A DNA stretch of 64,000 nt from Mycolicibacterium sp. CR10 (GTDB lineage Bacteria; Actinomycetota; Actinomycetes; Mycobacteriales; Mycobacteriaceae): positions 124,001 to 188,000 of the forward strand of contig NZ_STGE01000021.1 in NCBI RefSeq assembly GCF_005222675.1. The letters run 5' to 3'. The notes under the pieces are model-generated. The model worked only from the letters and a program-made list of their open reading frames with translations, was not told the DNA's origin and made no database searches. Below are positions 1 to 10,602 of the stretch, in pieces. Numbering within the stretch: position 1 is the stretch's first letter; the number at the start of each line of letters is the position of its first letter. The translations under genes and the position numbers were made by a program.

Positions 1-1
1 C

Positions 2-184
2 GACCCGGAGAAGGTGAACCCGAGCGGCGGCGCGATCGCCCTGGGTCATCCGCTAGGAGCCACCGGCGCAAAGCTTTTCACCACGATGCTGAACACGCTC
101 GAGCGCATCGGCGGTCGCTACGGCCTGCAGACGATGTGCGAGGGTGGCGGCACCGCCAACGTCACCATCATCGAGCGCCTCTAG
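2..184 (+). CDS. fadA6: Steroid thiolase, C-terminal end only (FadA6-like)
   Basis: Only the last 60 codons are present; the gene begins upstream of the window. The frame shows the thiolase C-terminal signatures [18 protein letters not shown] (His of the active site) and [15 protein letters not shown] (second catalytic Cys region), ending in TAG. Thiolases cleave 3-ketoacyl-CoA. FadA6 is assigned because in M. tuberculosis fadA6 (Rv3556c) lies close to ipdABC in the KstR2 regulon and on the opposite strand, as here. There it works late in degradation of steroid rings C and D. The family is certain; the paralogue name rests on context. Confidence 0.8.
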   Translation, partial: DPEKVNPSGGAIALGHPLGATGAKLFTTMLNTLERIGGRYGLQTMCEGGGTANVTIIERL

Positions 185-193
185 TACCTACCT

Positions 194-258
194 CCGCCGA
201 AATGGCATTCCGGCAGACGAAGTTCGAGTGGAGTCCTGCTGGAATGCCATTTCGGCGG
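194..258. terminator. Long hairpin between convergent genes
   Basis: An 18-bp perfect inverted repeat (194-211 with 241-258, arm CCGCCGAAATGGCATTCC) extends by five more pairs, one of them G-U (212-216 with 236-240), around a 19-nt loop. It lies between the + strand thiolase end and the - strand dehydrogenase end, so it can act as a two-way terminator. There is no clear U-tract. The arm may belong to a dispersed palindromic repeat family. Confidence 0.6.
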
Positions 259-264
259 CCAGGG

Positions 265-1377
265 TCAGTGGTCGTGGACGATGACCCCGCGGATGTTGCG
301 GCCCGCCCGCATGTCCTCGTAGCCCTCGTTGACCTCGGCCAGTTTGTACTCGTGGGTGACGGTCTCGTCGAGCAGTAGCTTGCCCTCGCGATAGAGGGAC
401 AACAGTCGCGGGATGTCGGCGCGCGGATTGGCCTCGCCGTAGAGGCTGCCCAGCAGGCGCTTCTGGAACAGCGTGAACATCATCAGCCCCAAGGTGGGCG
501 AGTTGTCGGCCATCGTGGACAGTGCCGTCATCACCACCGCCCCGCCCTTGCGGATGATGTTGGCCGCATCCTCGAGCATGGCGCCCTCCAGCAGGCCCAT
601 CGTCAGGATCGCCGAATCGGCCATCACGCCGCGGGTCAGCTCAGCCACCAGCGCGGTAGCCTCGGGCAGCGAGGTGGCGAAATGCGTTGCGCCGAATTGA
701 AATGCCTGCTGCCGCTTGGCCTCTACCGGTTCGACGACGATGATCTTCTCCGCCCCCGCCAACCGTGCTCCCTGAATCGCGCCGCTGCCGATGCCACCGA
801 ATCCGATGACGACGACGGTGTCGCCGGGTTGGACATCGGCGGTGTGGACGGCAGAACCCCAGCCGGTCGTGACGCCGCAGCCAAGCAGGCAGGCTCGGGA
901 CAGCGGCAGGTCGTCGTCGATCTTGACGATCGACGCCTCAGGCACGGTGCCGTATTGCGAGAACGTGCCGACCAGTGCCATCACCCCGACGTCCTGACCG
1001 CGAACACGGCGCCGGTAGGTGCCGTCCAACTGCGTGCCCGCCATGATCATCGCCCCCAGATCGCACAGGTTCTGGTGGCCCGTCGAGCAGAACCGACAGC
1101 GGCCGCACGCGGGAAGGAATGAGGCGACGACGTGATCGCCGGGGGCCAGGCCGATCACTCCGGGCCCGACCTCGCGCACGATCCCCGCACCCTCATGACC
1201 ACCGACGAGCGGCAGCGGGGCCGGAAGGTCCCCGGTACGGATGTGCTCGTCGGAGTGGCACAGCCCCGTGGCCTCCCACGACACCAGAACCTCACCATCC
1301 GAGGGCGGGTCGAGATCGATTTCTTCGACGGTCCAGTCGGATCCGTACTCCCAGAGGATGGCGGCGTTCGTTTTCAT
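265..1377 (-). CDS. Zinc-dependent alcohol dehydrogenase, NDMA-dependent type
   Basis: A 370-residue medium-chain dehydrogenase. The N-terminal GroES-like fold carries the probable catalytic zinc ligands (C40 in GLCHSDEH, H61 in GGHEGAG) and a structural zinc lobe with C91, C94, C97 and C105. A Rossmann fold follows, with GFGGIGSG near residue 193. Sequence and length match the actinobacterial NDMA-dependent alcohol dehydrogenase family, in which the nicotinamide cofactor stays bound. It would oxidise an alcohol to an aldehyde in the cytoplasm. The substrate is unknown. Its place beside the steroid genes suggests, but does not show, a role in steroid metabolism. Confidence 0.85.
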   Translation of the reverse strand: MKTNAAILWEYGSDWTVEEIDLDPPSDGEVLVSWEATGLCHSDEHIRTGDLPAPLPLVGGHEGAGIVREVGPGVIGLAPGDHVVASFLPACGRCRFCSTGHQNLCDLGAMIMAGTQLDGTYRRRVRGQDVGVMALVGTFSQYGTVPEASIVKIDDDLPLSRACLLGCGVTTGWGSAVHTADVQPGDTVVVIGFGGIGSGAIQGARLAGAEKIIVVEPVEAKRQQAFQFGATHFATSLPEATALVAELTRGVMADSAILTMGLLEGAMLEDAANIIRKGGAVVMTALSTMADNSPTLGLMMFTLFQKRLLGSLYGEANPRADIPRLLSLYREGKLLLDETVTHEYKLAEVNEGYEDMRAGRNIRGVIVHDH

Positions 1378-1440
1378 CGGCCGAGTCTAAAAGCGGAAAG
1401 TCCCACTGTGGGTGTTTCAGTACGATCTCGGACGGCGCGG

Positions 1441-3033
1441 TCAATCCCGGCGCCGCAACCGGTCGCGGTAGCTCCTGCCGTCCGGGTCGTAGATCATTCG
1501 ATAGGCAGGACCCGCCCACAAGCGCGTCACCAAGCCGAGTCGCTCGGGCCGGTGTGGCCGGAGCCGGCCGGGCGGCCGTGGACCCCGGCACCCGGATGCG
1601 TGCCACGCATCGAGTGCGTCCGCCGACGCGGTGATCGCCCGCACCGCGGTCTCCGGATCGATCAGCCCGTCGTCGTCACTGCCGTCGGGGGCGCGGTCCA
1701 GGTGTTCGCGCATCAGCCGCAACCGCAGATCGCGCGCAAAGAATCGGGCGCCGTCCCCGAGGCCGGCCGGATCGATCGGCGGCCGGTCGTCCCTGGTGTC
1801 GTCGAGGACGGCGCAGGACAGTTCGCTGTCGTGCGTCCAGGACCGGCGGTTGAAGTTGTCGCTGCCGACGCTGGCCCACACGTCATCGACAACGCACACC
1901 TTGGCATGCACGTACACCGGCGTGCCCGAACGATTCTCGACATCGAACACGTGCACGCGATTCGGGCTGGCCTGCTTGCAGGCTTCGATGGCCTCGTGGC
2001 GGCCGATCTGGTTGGGCGGCAACGCCAGTCGGCCGTCGACGTCGGGGTGCCGGGGCACCACCGCCACCAGGTGCAGCTCGGGGTTGTCCGCCAGTGCCTC
2101 GGCGAACAGGCGGGCCACCCGCTTCGACCACAGGTACTGGTCCTCCAGGTAGATCAGCCGGCGGGCACGGCGCAGCGCCTTGCTGTACCCGCGGGCGATG
2201 CTGCGTTCGCCGCTCGGTGCGAAGTCGTATTCGAAATGCCCGTCCGGATAGGTGCGCAGCACCTGTACCGCGTGCGATCCGCACCGCGGCGGATCGGGTG
2301 GCTGAACGGGCAACTCGCCGGGCTCGAGATCGGCGCCGCGCAACTTGTCCTGGATCCACGCGATCGGCGACAACGTGTCCAGCTGGGCCGGGTCGTTCCA
2401 GCGTTCCCGGAACGTGCCGTCGAGCGCACCGACCACCGGGCCCTGCAGCCGCAGTTGCACGTCGTGCCACGGTGGATGATCGCCATAGGCTGCCGCCATC
2501 TGCACCGCCTGCCGGTCGCCGAGGTGCGACGCGTCGTCGCGCCGGGAATGGCACAGGTCGATGCCGCCCGCGAATGCGACGTCCCGTTCGGGAGCGTCGG
2601 GATGCCGAAGCACCACCAGTTTCTGGTGGTGCGAGCCGCCGAACCGGACCCGCTGATCGAGCAGTACCTCACCGCCCGCCGCCTCGATGGCGTCGCCGAG
2701 GTGCCGGTTCTCTTCCTCGCTGTAGGCGAACTTGTCCAGATGCGACCGCCACATCAGTCCCTTGACGGTGACGCCTCGTTGGGCAGCGCGGCAGAACAAT
2801 TCCGCGATCGTCGGGCCGGCGTCGCGCAGTTTCTGGTCCGGATCACCGCGCCAGTCGGTGAAGAACACGTAGTCACCGGCGTTGAGCGCCTCGACCTCCG
2901 TCGCGAGGGCGTCGAAGTACTTAGACCCGTGGATCAGCGGTTCGGCCCGGCTTCCCTCACACCAGGCGGGCACGCGCGAGTGCGGGTTTCCGCGCTCGCC
3001 GGCGGACAGGAACCACTCCGTCAGATCGGGCAT
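1441..3033 (-). CDS. Phospholipase D-like (HKD) family protein
   Basis: A 530-residue protein with two HKD half-sites. The first is H136-x-K138 (SHHQKLVVL), which lacks the usual Asp spacing. The second is H376-x-K378-x4-D383 (VYVHAKVCVVDD), followed by VGSDNFNRRSW. Two HxK motifs in one chain are typical of phospholipase D and cardiolipin synthase enzymes, which cut or transfer phosphodiesters through a phospho-His intermediate. No signal peptide or membrane segment is seen. The C-terminus is rich in Arg and Pro. Substrate unknown. It sits between the dehydrogenase and ipdC on the same strand but is not overlapped by either, so operon membership is unproven. Confidence 0.8.
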   Translation of the reverse strand: MPDLTEWFLSAGERGNPHSRVPAWCEGSRAEPLIHGSKYFDALATEVEALNAGDYVFFTDWRGDPDQKLRDAGPTIAELFCRAAQRGVTVKGLMWRSHLDKFAYSEEENRHLGDAIEAAGGEVLLDQRVRFGGSHHQKLVVLRHPDAPERDVAFAGGIDLCHSRRDDASHLGDRQAVQMAAAYGDHPPWHDVQLRLQGPVVGALDGTFRERWNDPAQLDTLSPIAWIQDKLRGADLEPGELPVQPPDPPRCGSHAVQVLRTYPDGHFEYDFAPSGERSIARGYSKALRRARRLIYLEDQYLWSKRVARLFAEALADNPELHLVAVVPRHPDVDGRLALPPNQIGRHEAIEACKQASPNRVHVFDVENRSGTPVYVHAKVCVVDDVWASVGSDNFNRRSWTHDSELSCAVLDDTRDDRPPIDPAGLGDGARFFARDLRLRLMREHLDRAPDGSDDDGLIDPETAVRAITASADALDAWHASGCRGPRPPGRLRPHRPERLGLVTRLWAGPAYRMIYDPDGRSYRDRLRRRD

Positions 3034-3070
3034 GCCGGGGGAGTACCCCGATATGCGCCGGACGAGTGCG

Positions 3071-4144
3071 TCAGGCGGTGATGAAGCGCGTCGCCTTCTG
3101 CAGGTGTTCGACCGCCTCGGCGACGATCGAATCGATCAGCTCGGCACATGACGGGAGGTCGTCGATGATCCCGGCGACCTGCCCCGAGGCCAGCACGCCG
3201 GCGTCGGTGTTGCCGTCGACCAGGCCGGCCTTGAGCAGCATCGGCGTATTGGCGGCCATCACCACCTGCGACCAGGTGAGGTCTTTGCCGTGCCGCATCT
3301 CCAGACCATCGCTGATCATCGAGCGCCACGTCATCTTCGACATCTTCTTGAACTTCTGCGCATTGCCGATCGCGGCGGAGAAGCCCCGCAGCGGGGAGCC
3401 GCTCTCCAGCTTCTCGACCAGGCCGGTGCGCAGCACCCGGTGGGGCATGCCGTCGACCCGTGTCGAGACCACGGTGCCGTCCAGCGCGGCCTCGAGGTAG
3501 CGACGTTTGACGGCGTCGGGCACCGTCGAATCGGAGGTCAGCAGGAAGCGTGTTCCCATCGCGACGCCGGCGGCGCCGTAGGACAGCGCCGCCGCCAGGC
3601 CCCTGCCGTCGAAGAAGCCACCCGCCGCGATCACCGGCATGCCGGTGTCGGCGACGGCGTCGAGCACCGACGGCAGCAGCAGCGTGGTGGCGATGGGCCC
3701 GGTATGACCGCCGCCCTCACCGCCCTGCACGATGACGGCGTCGGCGCCCCAGCCCGCGACCTTCTTCGCGTGCTTGGCCAGCCCGACCGACGGAATGACC
3801 ACGACGCCTGCATCCTTGAGCTTGGCGATGAGGTCCGGCTTGGGTGCCAGGGCGAAGGAGGCGACTTTGACTCCTTCGCTGATCAGGAGGTCGACGCGCT
3901 GATTGGCGTCGCCGGCGTCGGCGCGGATGTTTATGCCGAACGGCTTGTCGGTGGCGGCCTTGACCTTGCCGACCGCAGTCTTGAGTTCGTCGAGCGTCAT
4001 GGTCGCCGACGCCAGAATGCCCAGGCCGCCTGCGTTCGACGTCGCCGACACCAGTCGCGCGCCCGCCACCCAGCCCATACCGGTCTGGACGACGGGATGC
4101 TCGATACCGACCAGCTCGGTCAGCGGGGTCTTGAGGTGGGTCAT
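3071..4144 (-). CDS. ipdC: IpdC, FMN-dependent nitronate-monooxygenase-like reductase
   Basis: A 357-residue TIM-barrel flavoprotein of the nitronate monooxygenase/2-nitropropane dioxygenase family. It opens with LTELVGIEHPVVQTGMGWVA and has the phosphate-binding run QGGEGGGHTG and the GAAGVAMGTRFL motif. Third gene of echA20-ipdA-ipdB-ipdC: its ATG overlaps the ipdB stop by 4 bp, implying translational coupling. In M. tuberculosis IpdC (Rv3553) is required for breakdown of the HIP-CoA stage of steroid rings C and D, acting on a hydroxylated indane-carboxyl-CoA intermediate. Control is expected from the KstR2 box upstream of echA20. Confidence 0.9.
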   Translation of the reverse strand: MTHLKTPLTELVGIEHPVVQTGMGWVAGARLVSATSNAGGLGILASATMTLDELKTAVGKVKAATDKPFGINIRADAGDANQRVDLLISEGVKVASFALAPKPDLIAKLKDAGVVVIPSVGLAKHAKKVAGWGADAVIVQGGEGGGHTGPIATTLLLPSVLDAVADTGMPVIAAGGFFDGRGLAAALSYGAAGVAMGTRFLLTSDSTVPDAVKRRYLEAALDGTVVSTRVDGMPHRVLRTGLVEKLESGSPLRGFSAAIGNAQKFKKMSKMTWRSMISDGLEMRHGKDLTWSQVVMAANTPMLLKAGLVDGNTDAGVLASGQVAGIIDDLPSCAELIDSIVAEAVEHLQKATRFITA

Positions 4145-4886
4145 ACCTTCACTTCTTTGTCTCGCAGCGATTTCGGATCGATGACCTCGCGGATGAGCTT
4201 CTGTTCGTCACCCGACGGCAGCCGGGTGGTCTCCGCGGAGTCGAGCCCGTGCACCTCGAAGGAGGTGTTCTCGGCGACCTGATCGGCGTCGACGCCCGGG
4301 TGCAGCGACACCGCGCGCATCTGGTGGTCGGGCCCGTTGAAGTCGAAGACCCCGAGGTTGGTCACCACGCGAAAGACGTTGACGAAGCGGTACGCCGGAT
4401 TGTCCGGATCGACCTTGTCCCAACCGATCCCGGACACGATATCGACCGAATCGCAGAACACCCGCGTGGAATGGTTGCCCACGAAGTAGCTGGTCGCGTG
4501 GTTGATGGTGTTGCCCGGTGCGCCCCGCACCCCGAACATCTGGCGCGTGGGGTGCTGCAGAGGCCCGAAAGCCGAGAGGTTCTGGTTGCCGTACCGGTCG
4601 ATCTGGTTGGCGCCCATGACGACATGGCGGCGGCCCCACGCCAGTGTCTCGAACACCCGGCCGAACGGCATCCAGCCCTCGATCGCGGCGGCGGCGCCGA
4701 TGGCCGGGGTGTCCGCGATCAGTCGGGCTTCACCGTCGGAGAGCACGATGTCGGGGGAGAAGGTCAACCGGGCCAGCCGGGCACCGATCGAGACGATGGT
4801 GGTCATCGGGCTGACCATGATCTCGCCTGCGTCACGGAACAACTCGGCGCAGGCGACTGCGCACACCTCGGCACGCGTCACCGAAA

Positions 4887-4890
<4 letters not shown>
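4141..4890 (-). CDS. ipdB: IpdB, beta subunit of the steroid ring C-opening hydrolase
   Basis: A 249-residue protein of the CoA-transferase beta-subunit fold (SRAEVCAVACAELFRDAGEI at the start, then MGANQIDRYGNQNLSAFG). IpdA and IpdB form a heteromeric enzyme. Despite resembling CoA transferases, it hydrolytically opens the last steroid carbocycle (COCHEA-CoA hydrolase in M. tuberculosis Rv3551/Rv3552). The start overlaps the end of ipdA by 4 bp and the end overlaps ipdC by 4 bp, as expected for subunits made together. Length matches the family. Cytoplasmic. Confidence 0.92.
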
Positions 4891-5802
<912 letters not shown>

Positions 5803-5804
<2 letters not shown>

Positions 5805-5878
5805 TTCATCCCCTGTCGCTTCGCTCCTGCCCGCCGAGTCACTTCATCCCCTGTCGCTTCGCTCCTGCCCGCCGAGTC
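5803..5878. repeat. Tandem 38-bp direct repeat spanning the echA20 end and ipdA start
   Basis: Bases 5803-5840 and 5841-5878 are identical 38-bp units. On the - strand each unit carries AGGGGATGAAGT, the ribosome-binding region of ipdA. The upstream copy covers the end of echA20 and contains a micro-ORF ATG-AAG-TGA. This looks like a recent slippage or tandem duplication. Confidence 0.95.
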
Positions 5879-6638
5879 ATTGCTTCGCATCCTTCTTCGA
5901 GGTTCCTGCGAAGGCATCCCGATGTTCGTCGGCCACCCCAGCGAGGTTCAGCTCGAACGTGAAGCCTTGCTCCATGCGGTAACTCGCATTGACCCGCTGC
6001 ACGTCGATCAAATTCAGCGCTTCCTTCGCGGCGCGGATCACCCGGGTGTCCTTGACGGCGATATCCCGGGCCACCCGCAGCGCGGCCTCGTCCAGATCCG
6101 CGCGCGGCACCACCTCGTGCACCGAGCCGAAGTGGTGAAGCGTGGCGGCGTCCACCGTGGCCGCCGTGAAGAACAGTCGGCGCATCATGTGCTGGGGCAC
6201 CAGGCGCGAGAGGTGGGTGGCGGCGCCGAGCGCGCCGCGTTCCACCTCGGGAAGCCCGAACGTCGCGTCGTCTGAGGCGACGATGACGTCGGCGTTGCCG
6301 ACCAGGCCGATACCGCCGCCGACGCAGAAGCCGTTGACCGCCGCCACGACGGGCACCTCGCACTCGTACACGGCGCGGAAGGCGTGGAAGCAGCCGCGGT
6401 TGGCGTCGATCAGGGCAGTGAAGCCCTCGGTGTTCTGCATCTCCTTGATGTCGACGCCGGCGTTGAAGCCGCGGCCCTCGGCCCGCAGGATCACCACGTG
6501 GGTGCCGCGGTCACGGCCGGCGGCCGTGATGGCGTCGCCGAGTTCGAACCAGCCCTTCGACGGGATGGCGTTGACCTTCGGGTAGTCGACGGTGACCGAG
6601 ACGATTCCCGGCTCCACGGTCTTTGTCGTGATCGTCAT
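5877..6638 (-). CDS. echA20: EchA20, crotonase-fold hydrolase of steroid ring D
   Basis: A 253-residue crotonase-family protein. The oxyanion-hole segments are GRGFNAGVDIKEM and NGFCVGGGIGLVGNADVIVA, followed by FGLPEVERGALGAATHL. EchA20 (Rv3550 in M. tuberculosis) hydrolytically opens ring D of the HIP-CoA-derived substrate before IpdAB opens ring C. First gene of the echA20-ipdA-ipdB-ipdC operon on the - strand. A KstR2 operator lies 25 bp upstream, shared with the divergent SDR operon. Length agrees with the family. Confidence 0.92.
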   Translation of the reverse strand: MTITTKTVEPGIVSVTVDYPKVNAIPSKGWFELGDAITAAGRDRGTHVVILRAEGRGFNAGVDIKEMQNTEGFTALIDANRGCFHAFRAVYECEVPVVAAVNGFCVGGGIGLVGNADVIVASDDATFGLPEVERGALGAATHLSRLVPQHMMRRLFFTAATVDAATLHHFGSVHEVVPRADLDEAALRVARDIAVKDTRVIRAAKEALNLIDVQRVNASYRMEQGFTFELNLAGVADEHRDAFAGTSKKDAKQ

Positions 6639-6662
6639 CCATGACTCCTGGGGTGGCTACCT

Positions 6663-6678
6663 AAGCAAGCACTTGCTT
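6663..6678. promoter_or_regulatory. KstR2 operator
   Basis: AAGCAAGCACTTGCTT is a palindrome matching the mycobacterial KstR2 motif (AnCAAGnnCTTGnT core). It lies in the 54-bp divergent region between echA20 and the first SDR gene. A TACGCT -10-like box (6681-6686) is 7 bp upstream of the GTG at 6693, so the site would block both promoters when KstR2 is bound in the absence of HIP-CoA. Confidence 0.88.
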
Positions 6679-6692
6679 GGTACGCTAGCACA

Positions 6693-7484
6693 GTGACTGA
6701 CGCCGCCGACAGCGCTCTTCGGGCAATCAACTTGGGGCTCCATGGCCGGGTTGTCCTTGTCACCGGCGGGGTGCGTGGCGTCGGAGCGGGCATCAGCAAG
6801 GTGTTCGCTGACCAGGGCGCGACCGTGGTGACGTGCGCGCGCCGACCGGTGGAGGACAGCCCGTACGAGTTCCACGCCTGCGACATCCGCGACGACGACT
6901 CGGTCAAGGCGTTGATCGACGCGATCGTGGCCGACCACGGCCGCCTCGACGTCGTCGTCAACAATGCCGGTGGATCTCCGTATGTGCTCGCCGCAGAGTC
7001 CTCGGCGAAGTTCAGCACCAAAATTCTTCAGCTCAACCTGCTTGGGGCGCTGTCGGTGTCGACCCACGCCAATGCGGTCATGCAGACCCAGGACCTCGGT
7101 GGGTCGATCGTCAACATCTCCAGTGTCAGTGGTCGTCGGCCGACACCGGGCACCGTCGCCTACGGGGCCGCGAAGGCCGGTATCGAGAGCATCACCGGCA
7201 CGCTGGCCGTCGAGTGGGCCCCCAAGGTGCGGGTGAATTCGGTGGTCGTGGGAATGGTCGAGACCGAGCAGTCCGACCTGTTCTACGGTGACGCCGACTC
7301 CATCGCGGCGATCTCTAAGAACGTACCGCTGGGCAGGCTCGGTAGGCCCGCCGACATCGGCTGGGCCACAGCATTTCTGGCGTCCGAAGCGGCGTCCTAC
7401 ATCAGCGGGGCGTCGCTCGAGGTGCACGGTGGCGGGGAGCCGCCGCACTACCTGTCGACCACCACCGCAGACATCAAACAGTAA
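6693..7484 (+). CDS. Short-chain dehydrogenase/reductase (Rv3549c-type)
   Basis: A 263-residue classical SDR. The Rossmann motif is VLVTGGVRGVGAGI near residue 25, the NNAG motif follows (VVNNAGGSP), then the catalytic Ser in NISSVSG and Tyr-x3-Lys in AYGAAKAG. Position and family match Rv3549c of the KstR2 regulon, implicated in rings C/D catabolism, probably oxidising or reducing a hydroxyacyl-CoA; the exact substrate is not known. The GTG start at 6693 is placed for leaderless transcription from TACGCT. The next SDR gene follows after 15 bp. Confidence 0.88.
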   Translation: MTDAADSALRAINLGLHGRVVLVTGGVRGVGAGISKVFADQGATVVTCARRPVEDSPYEFHACDIRDDDSVKALIDAIVADHGRLDVVVNNAGGSPYVLAAESSAKFSTKILQLNLLGALSVSTHANAVMQTQDLGGSIVNISSVSGRRPTPGTVAYGAAKAGIESITGTLAVEWAPKVRVNSVVVGMVETEQSDLFYGDADSIAAISKNVPLGRLGRPADIGWATAFLASEAASYISGASLEVHGGGEPPHYLSTTTADIKQ

Positions 7485-7499
7485 AGAGGAGCAACGAGT

Positions 7500-8405
7500 A
7501 TGGGACTGCTGGACGGCCGCGTGGTCATCGTGACGGGTGCGGGTGGCGGGATCGGCCGGGCGCACGCCCTGGCGTTCGCCGGCGAAGGTGCCCGCGTGGT
7601 GGTGAACGACATCGGGGTGGGTCTCGACGGTTCACCCGCAGGCGGCGGTAGTGCGGCCCAGGGCGTCGTCGACGAGATCGTCGCTGCCGGAGGGGAAGCC
7701 GTCACCAGTGGTGCCAATGTCGCCGACTGGGCGCAGGCCGAGGGTCTGATCCAGACCGCCGTGGACAGTTTCGGCGGTCTCGACGTGTTGGTGAACAATG
7801 CGGGCATCGTGCGCGACCGGATGTTCGCCAACACCAGCGAGGAAGAGTTCGATGCCGTCACCGCTGTGCATCTGAAAGGGCACTTCGCCACCATGAAGCA
7901 TGCGGCGGCGTACTGGCGGGCCAAGTCCAAGGCGGGCGAGAGCGTAGATGCCCGCATCATCAACACCAGTTCCGGTGCCGGGCTGCAAGGCAGTGTGGGA
8001 CAAGCGAACTACAGCGCGTCCAAAGCGGGCATCGCCGCGCTGACGCTGGTCGCCGCCGCCGAGATGGGCCGCTACGGCGTCTCCGTCAATGCCATCGCCC
8101 CGTCGGCGCGCACCCGGATGACCGAGACCGTCTTCGCCGACATGATGTCCACCCAGGACAACGACTTCGACGCGATGGCGCCCGAGAACGTGTCACCGCT
8201 GGTGGTGTGGTTGGGCAGTGTGGAGTCCCGCGACGTCACCGGCCAGGTCTTCGAGGTCGAGGGCGGCAAGATCCGCGTCGCCGAAGGCTGGGCACACGGA
8301 CCGCAGATCGACAAGGGCGCCAAGTGGGATCCCGCCGAGCTGGGCGCCGTCGTCTCCGACCTGTTGGGCAAGGCACGCACGCCGGTCCCCGTCTACGGGG
8401 CCTGA
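7500..8405 (+). CDS. Short-chain dehydrogenase/reductase (Rv3548c-type)
   Basis: A 301-residue SDR resembling the 3-hydroxyacyl-CoA dehydrogenase part of peroxisomal multifunctional enzyme type 2. It has VIVTGAGGGIGRAHALAFA, VNDIGVGLDGSPAGGGSA, LVNNAGIVRD, NTSSGAG and NYSASKAG (catalytic Tyr and Lys). The ATG is preceded by AGAGGAG. Second gene of the operon driven from the KstR2 site. It is the counterpart of Rv3548c and presumably acts on a CoA thioester from steroid rings C/D; that substrate is inferred. Confidence 0.88.
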   Translation: MGLLDGRVVIVTGAGGGIGRAHALAFAGEGARVVVNDIGVGLDGSPAGGGSAAQGVVDEIVAAGGEAVTSGANVADWAQAEGLIQTAVDSFGGLDVLVNNAGIVRDRMFANTSEEEFDAVTAVHLKGHFATMKHAAAYWRAKSKAGESVDARIINTSSGAGLQGSVGQANYSASKAGIAALTLVAAAEMGRYGVSVNAIAPSARTRMTETVFADMMSTQDNDFDAMAPENVSPLVVWLGSVESRDVTGQVFEVEGGKIRVAEGWAHGPQIDKGAKWDPAELGAVVSDLLGKARTPVPVYGA

Positions 8406-8406
8406 G

Positions 8407-8916
<510 letters not shown>

Positions 8917-9303
8917 CTATCCGGCCAGGAACGGGCGGATGGAAGCGTTGATGTGGTGGATCTGCGCCCGTCCGGACGGGTCGTCGGCCGGAATCAGGAA
9001 CGTCTCGTCGATACGCGCCCCCACACTGCGGCCCGCCAGTCGCGGCTTGGTCGACAGCTCGAACCGGGCGCGCACCGTGTCGCCATCGACGGTGAACTCC
9101 GGAGCCGTGACCGCTTTGATCACCCGGTACTGCAGGCCGCCATTGAGGCTGCGGCGCAGGTGATTTCCCGAGAACCCGGTCTTCAGGCCGACCTCGACCC
9201 GGGTGCAGCCGGGCGCGAACGGCACCGCGTCGGCCTGATGGCTGGCCAGCGCGCTGATGTAGGCCTGGGCCGCCGCGATGCGGTCACTATCCGGGATGCC
9301 CAC
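8917..9303 (-). CDS. Small NTF2/SnoaL-like or DUF8021-like protein of unknown function
   Basis: A 128-residue protein from a GTG start at 9303, two bases past the fadA5 stop, so it is probably co-transcribed with fadA5. The N-terminal AAQAYISALASHQADAVPFA and C-terminal IHHINASIRPFLAG resemble the small SnoaL/NTF2-like alpha+beta barrel proteins (or DUF8021) common beside mycobacterial catabolic genes. No catalytic residues can be assigned. A longer reading of the same frame runs antisense through fadA5 and is not believed. A role in steroid metabolism is suggested only by context. Confidence 0.65.
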   Translation of the reverse strand: MGIPDSDRIAAAQAYISALASHQADAVPFAPGCTRVEVGLKTGFSGNHLRRSLNGGLQYRVIKAVTAPEFTVDGDTVRARFELSTKPRLAGRSVGARIDETFLIPADDPSGRAQIHHINASIRPFLAG

Positions 9304-9305
9304 GG

Positions 9306-10490
<1,185 letters not shown>

Positions 10491-10491
10491 C

Positions 10492-10505
10492 TAGAACACG
10501 TTTCA
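10492..10505. promoter_or_regulatory. KstR operator (fadA5 side)
   Basis: TAGAACACGTTTCA matches the KstR consensus TnnAACnnGTTnnA. It lies 11 bp upstream of the fadA5 start, placed to repress fadA5 when no steroid-CoA inducer is present. Confidence 0.88.
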
Positions 10506-10570
10506 TAAGCCTGACAAGCTGCGATACGGCCACGCCTTTGATCTGCGCAGGAGGCATGTTTTACTGGCAC

Positions 10571-10584
10571 TAGAACACGTTGCA
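10571..10584. promoter_or_regulatory. KstR operator (cyp125 side)
   Basis: TAGAACACGTTGCA matches the KstR consensus and lies 19 bp upstream of cyp125, ahead of its GAGGAGAG ribosome-binding site. Together with the site at 10492 it gives each divergent promoter its own operator. Confidence 0.88.
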
Positions 10585-10602
10585 ATTGAGGAGAGCTTTT
10601 CT

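Noticed and set aside
1132..3081. A 649-codon + strand frame opposite the phospholipase-D-like gene
   Set aside because: It is a mirror frame of high-GC coding DNA; the - strand shows HKD motifs and normal codon use.
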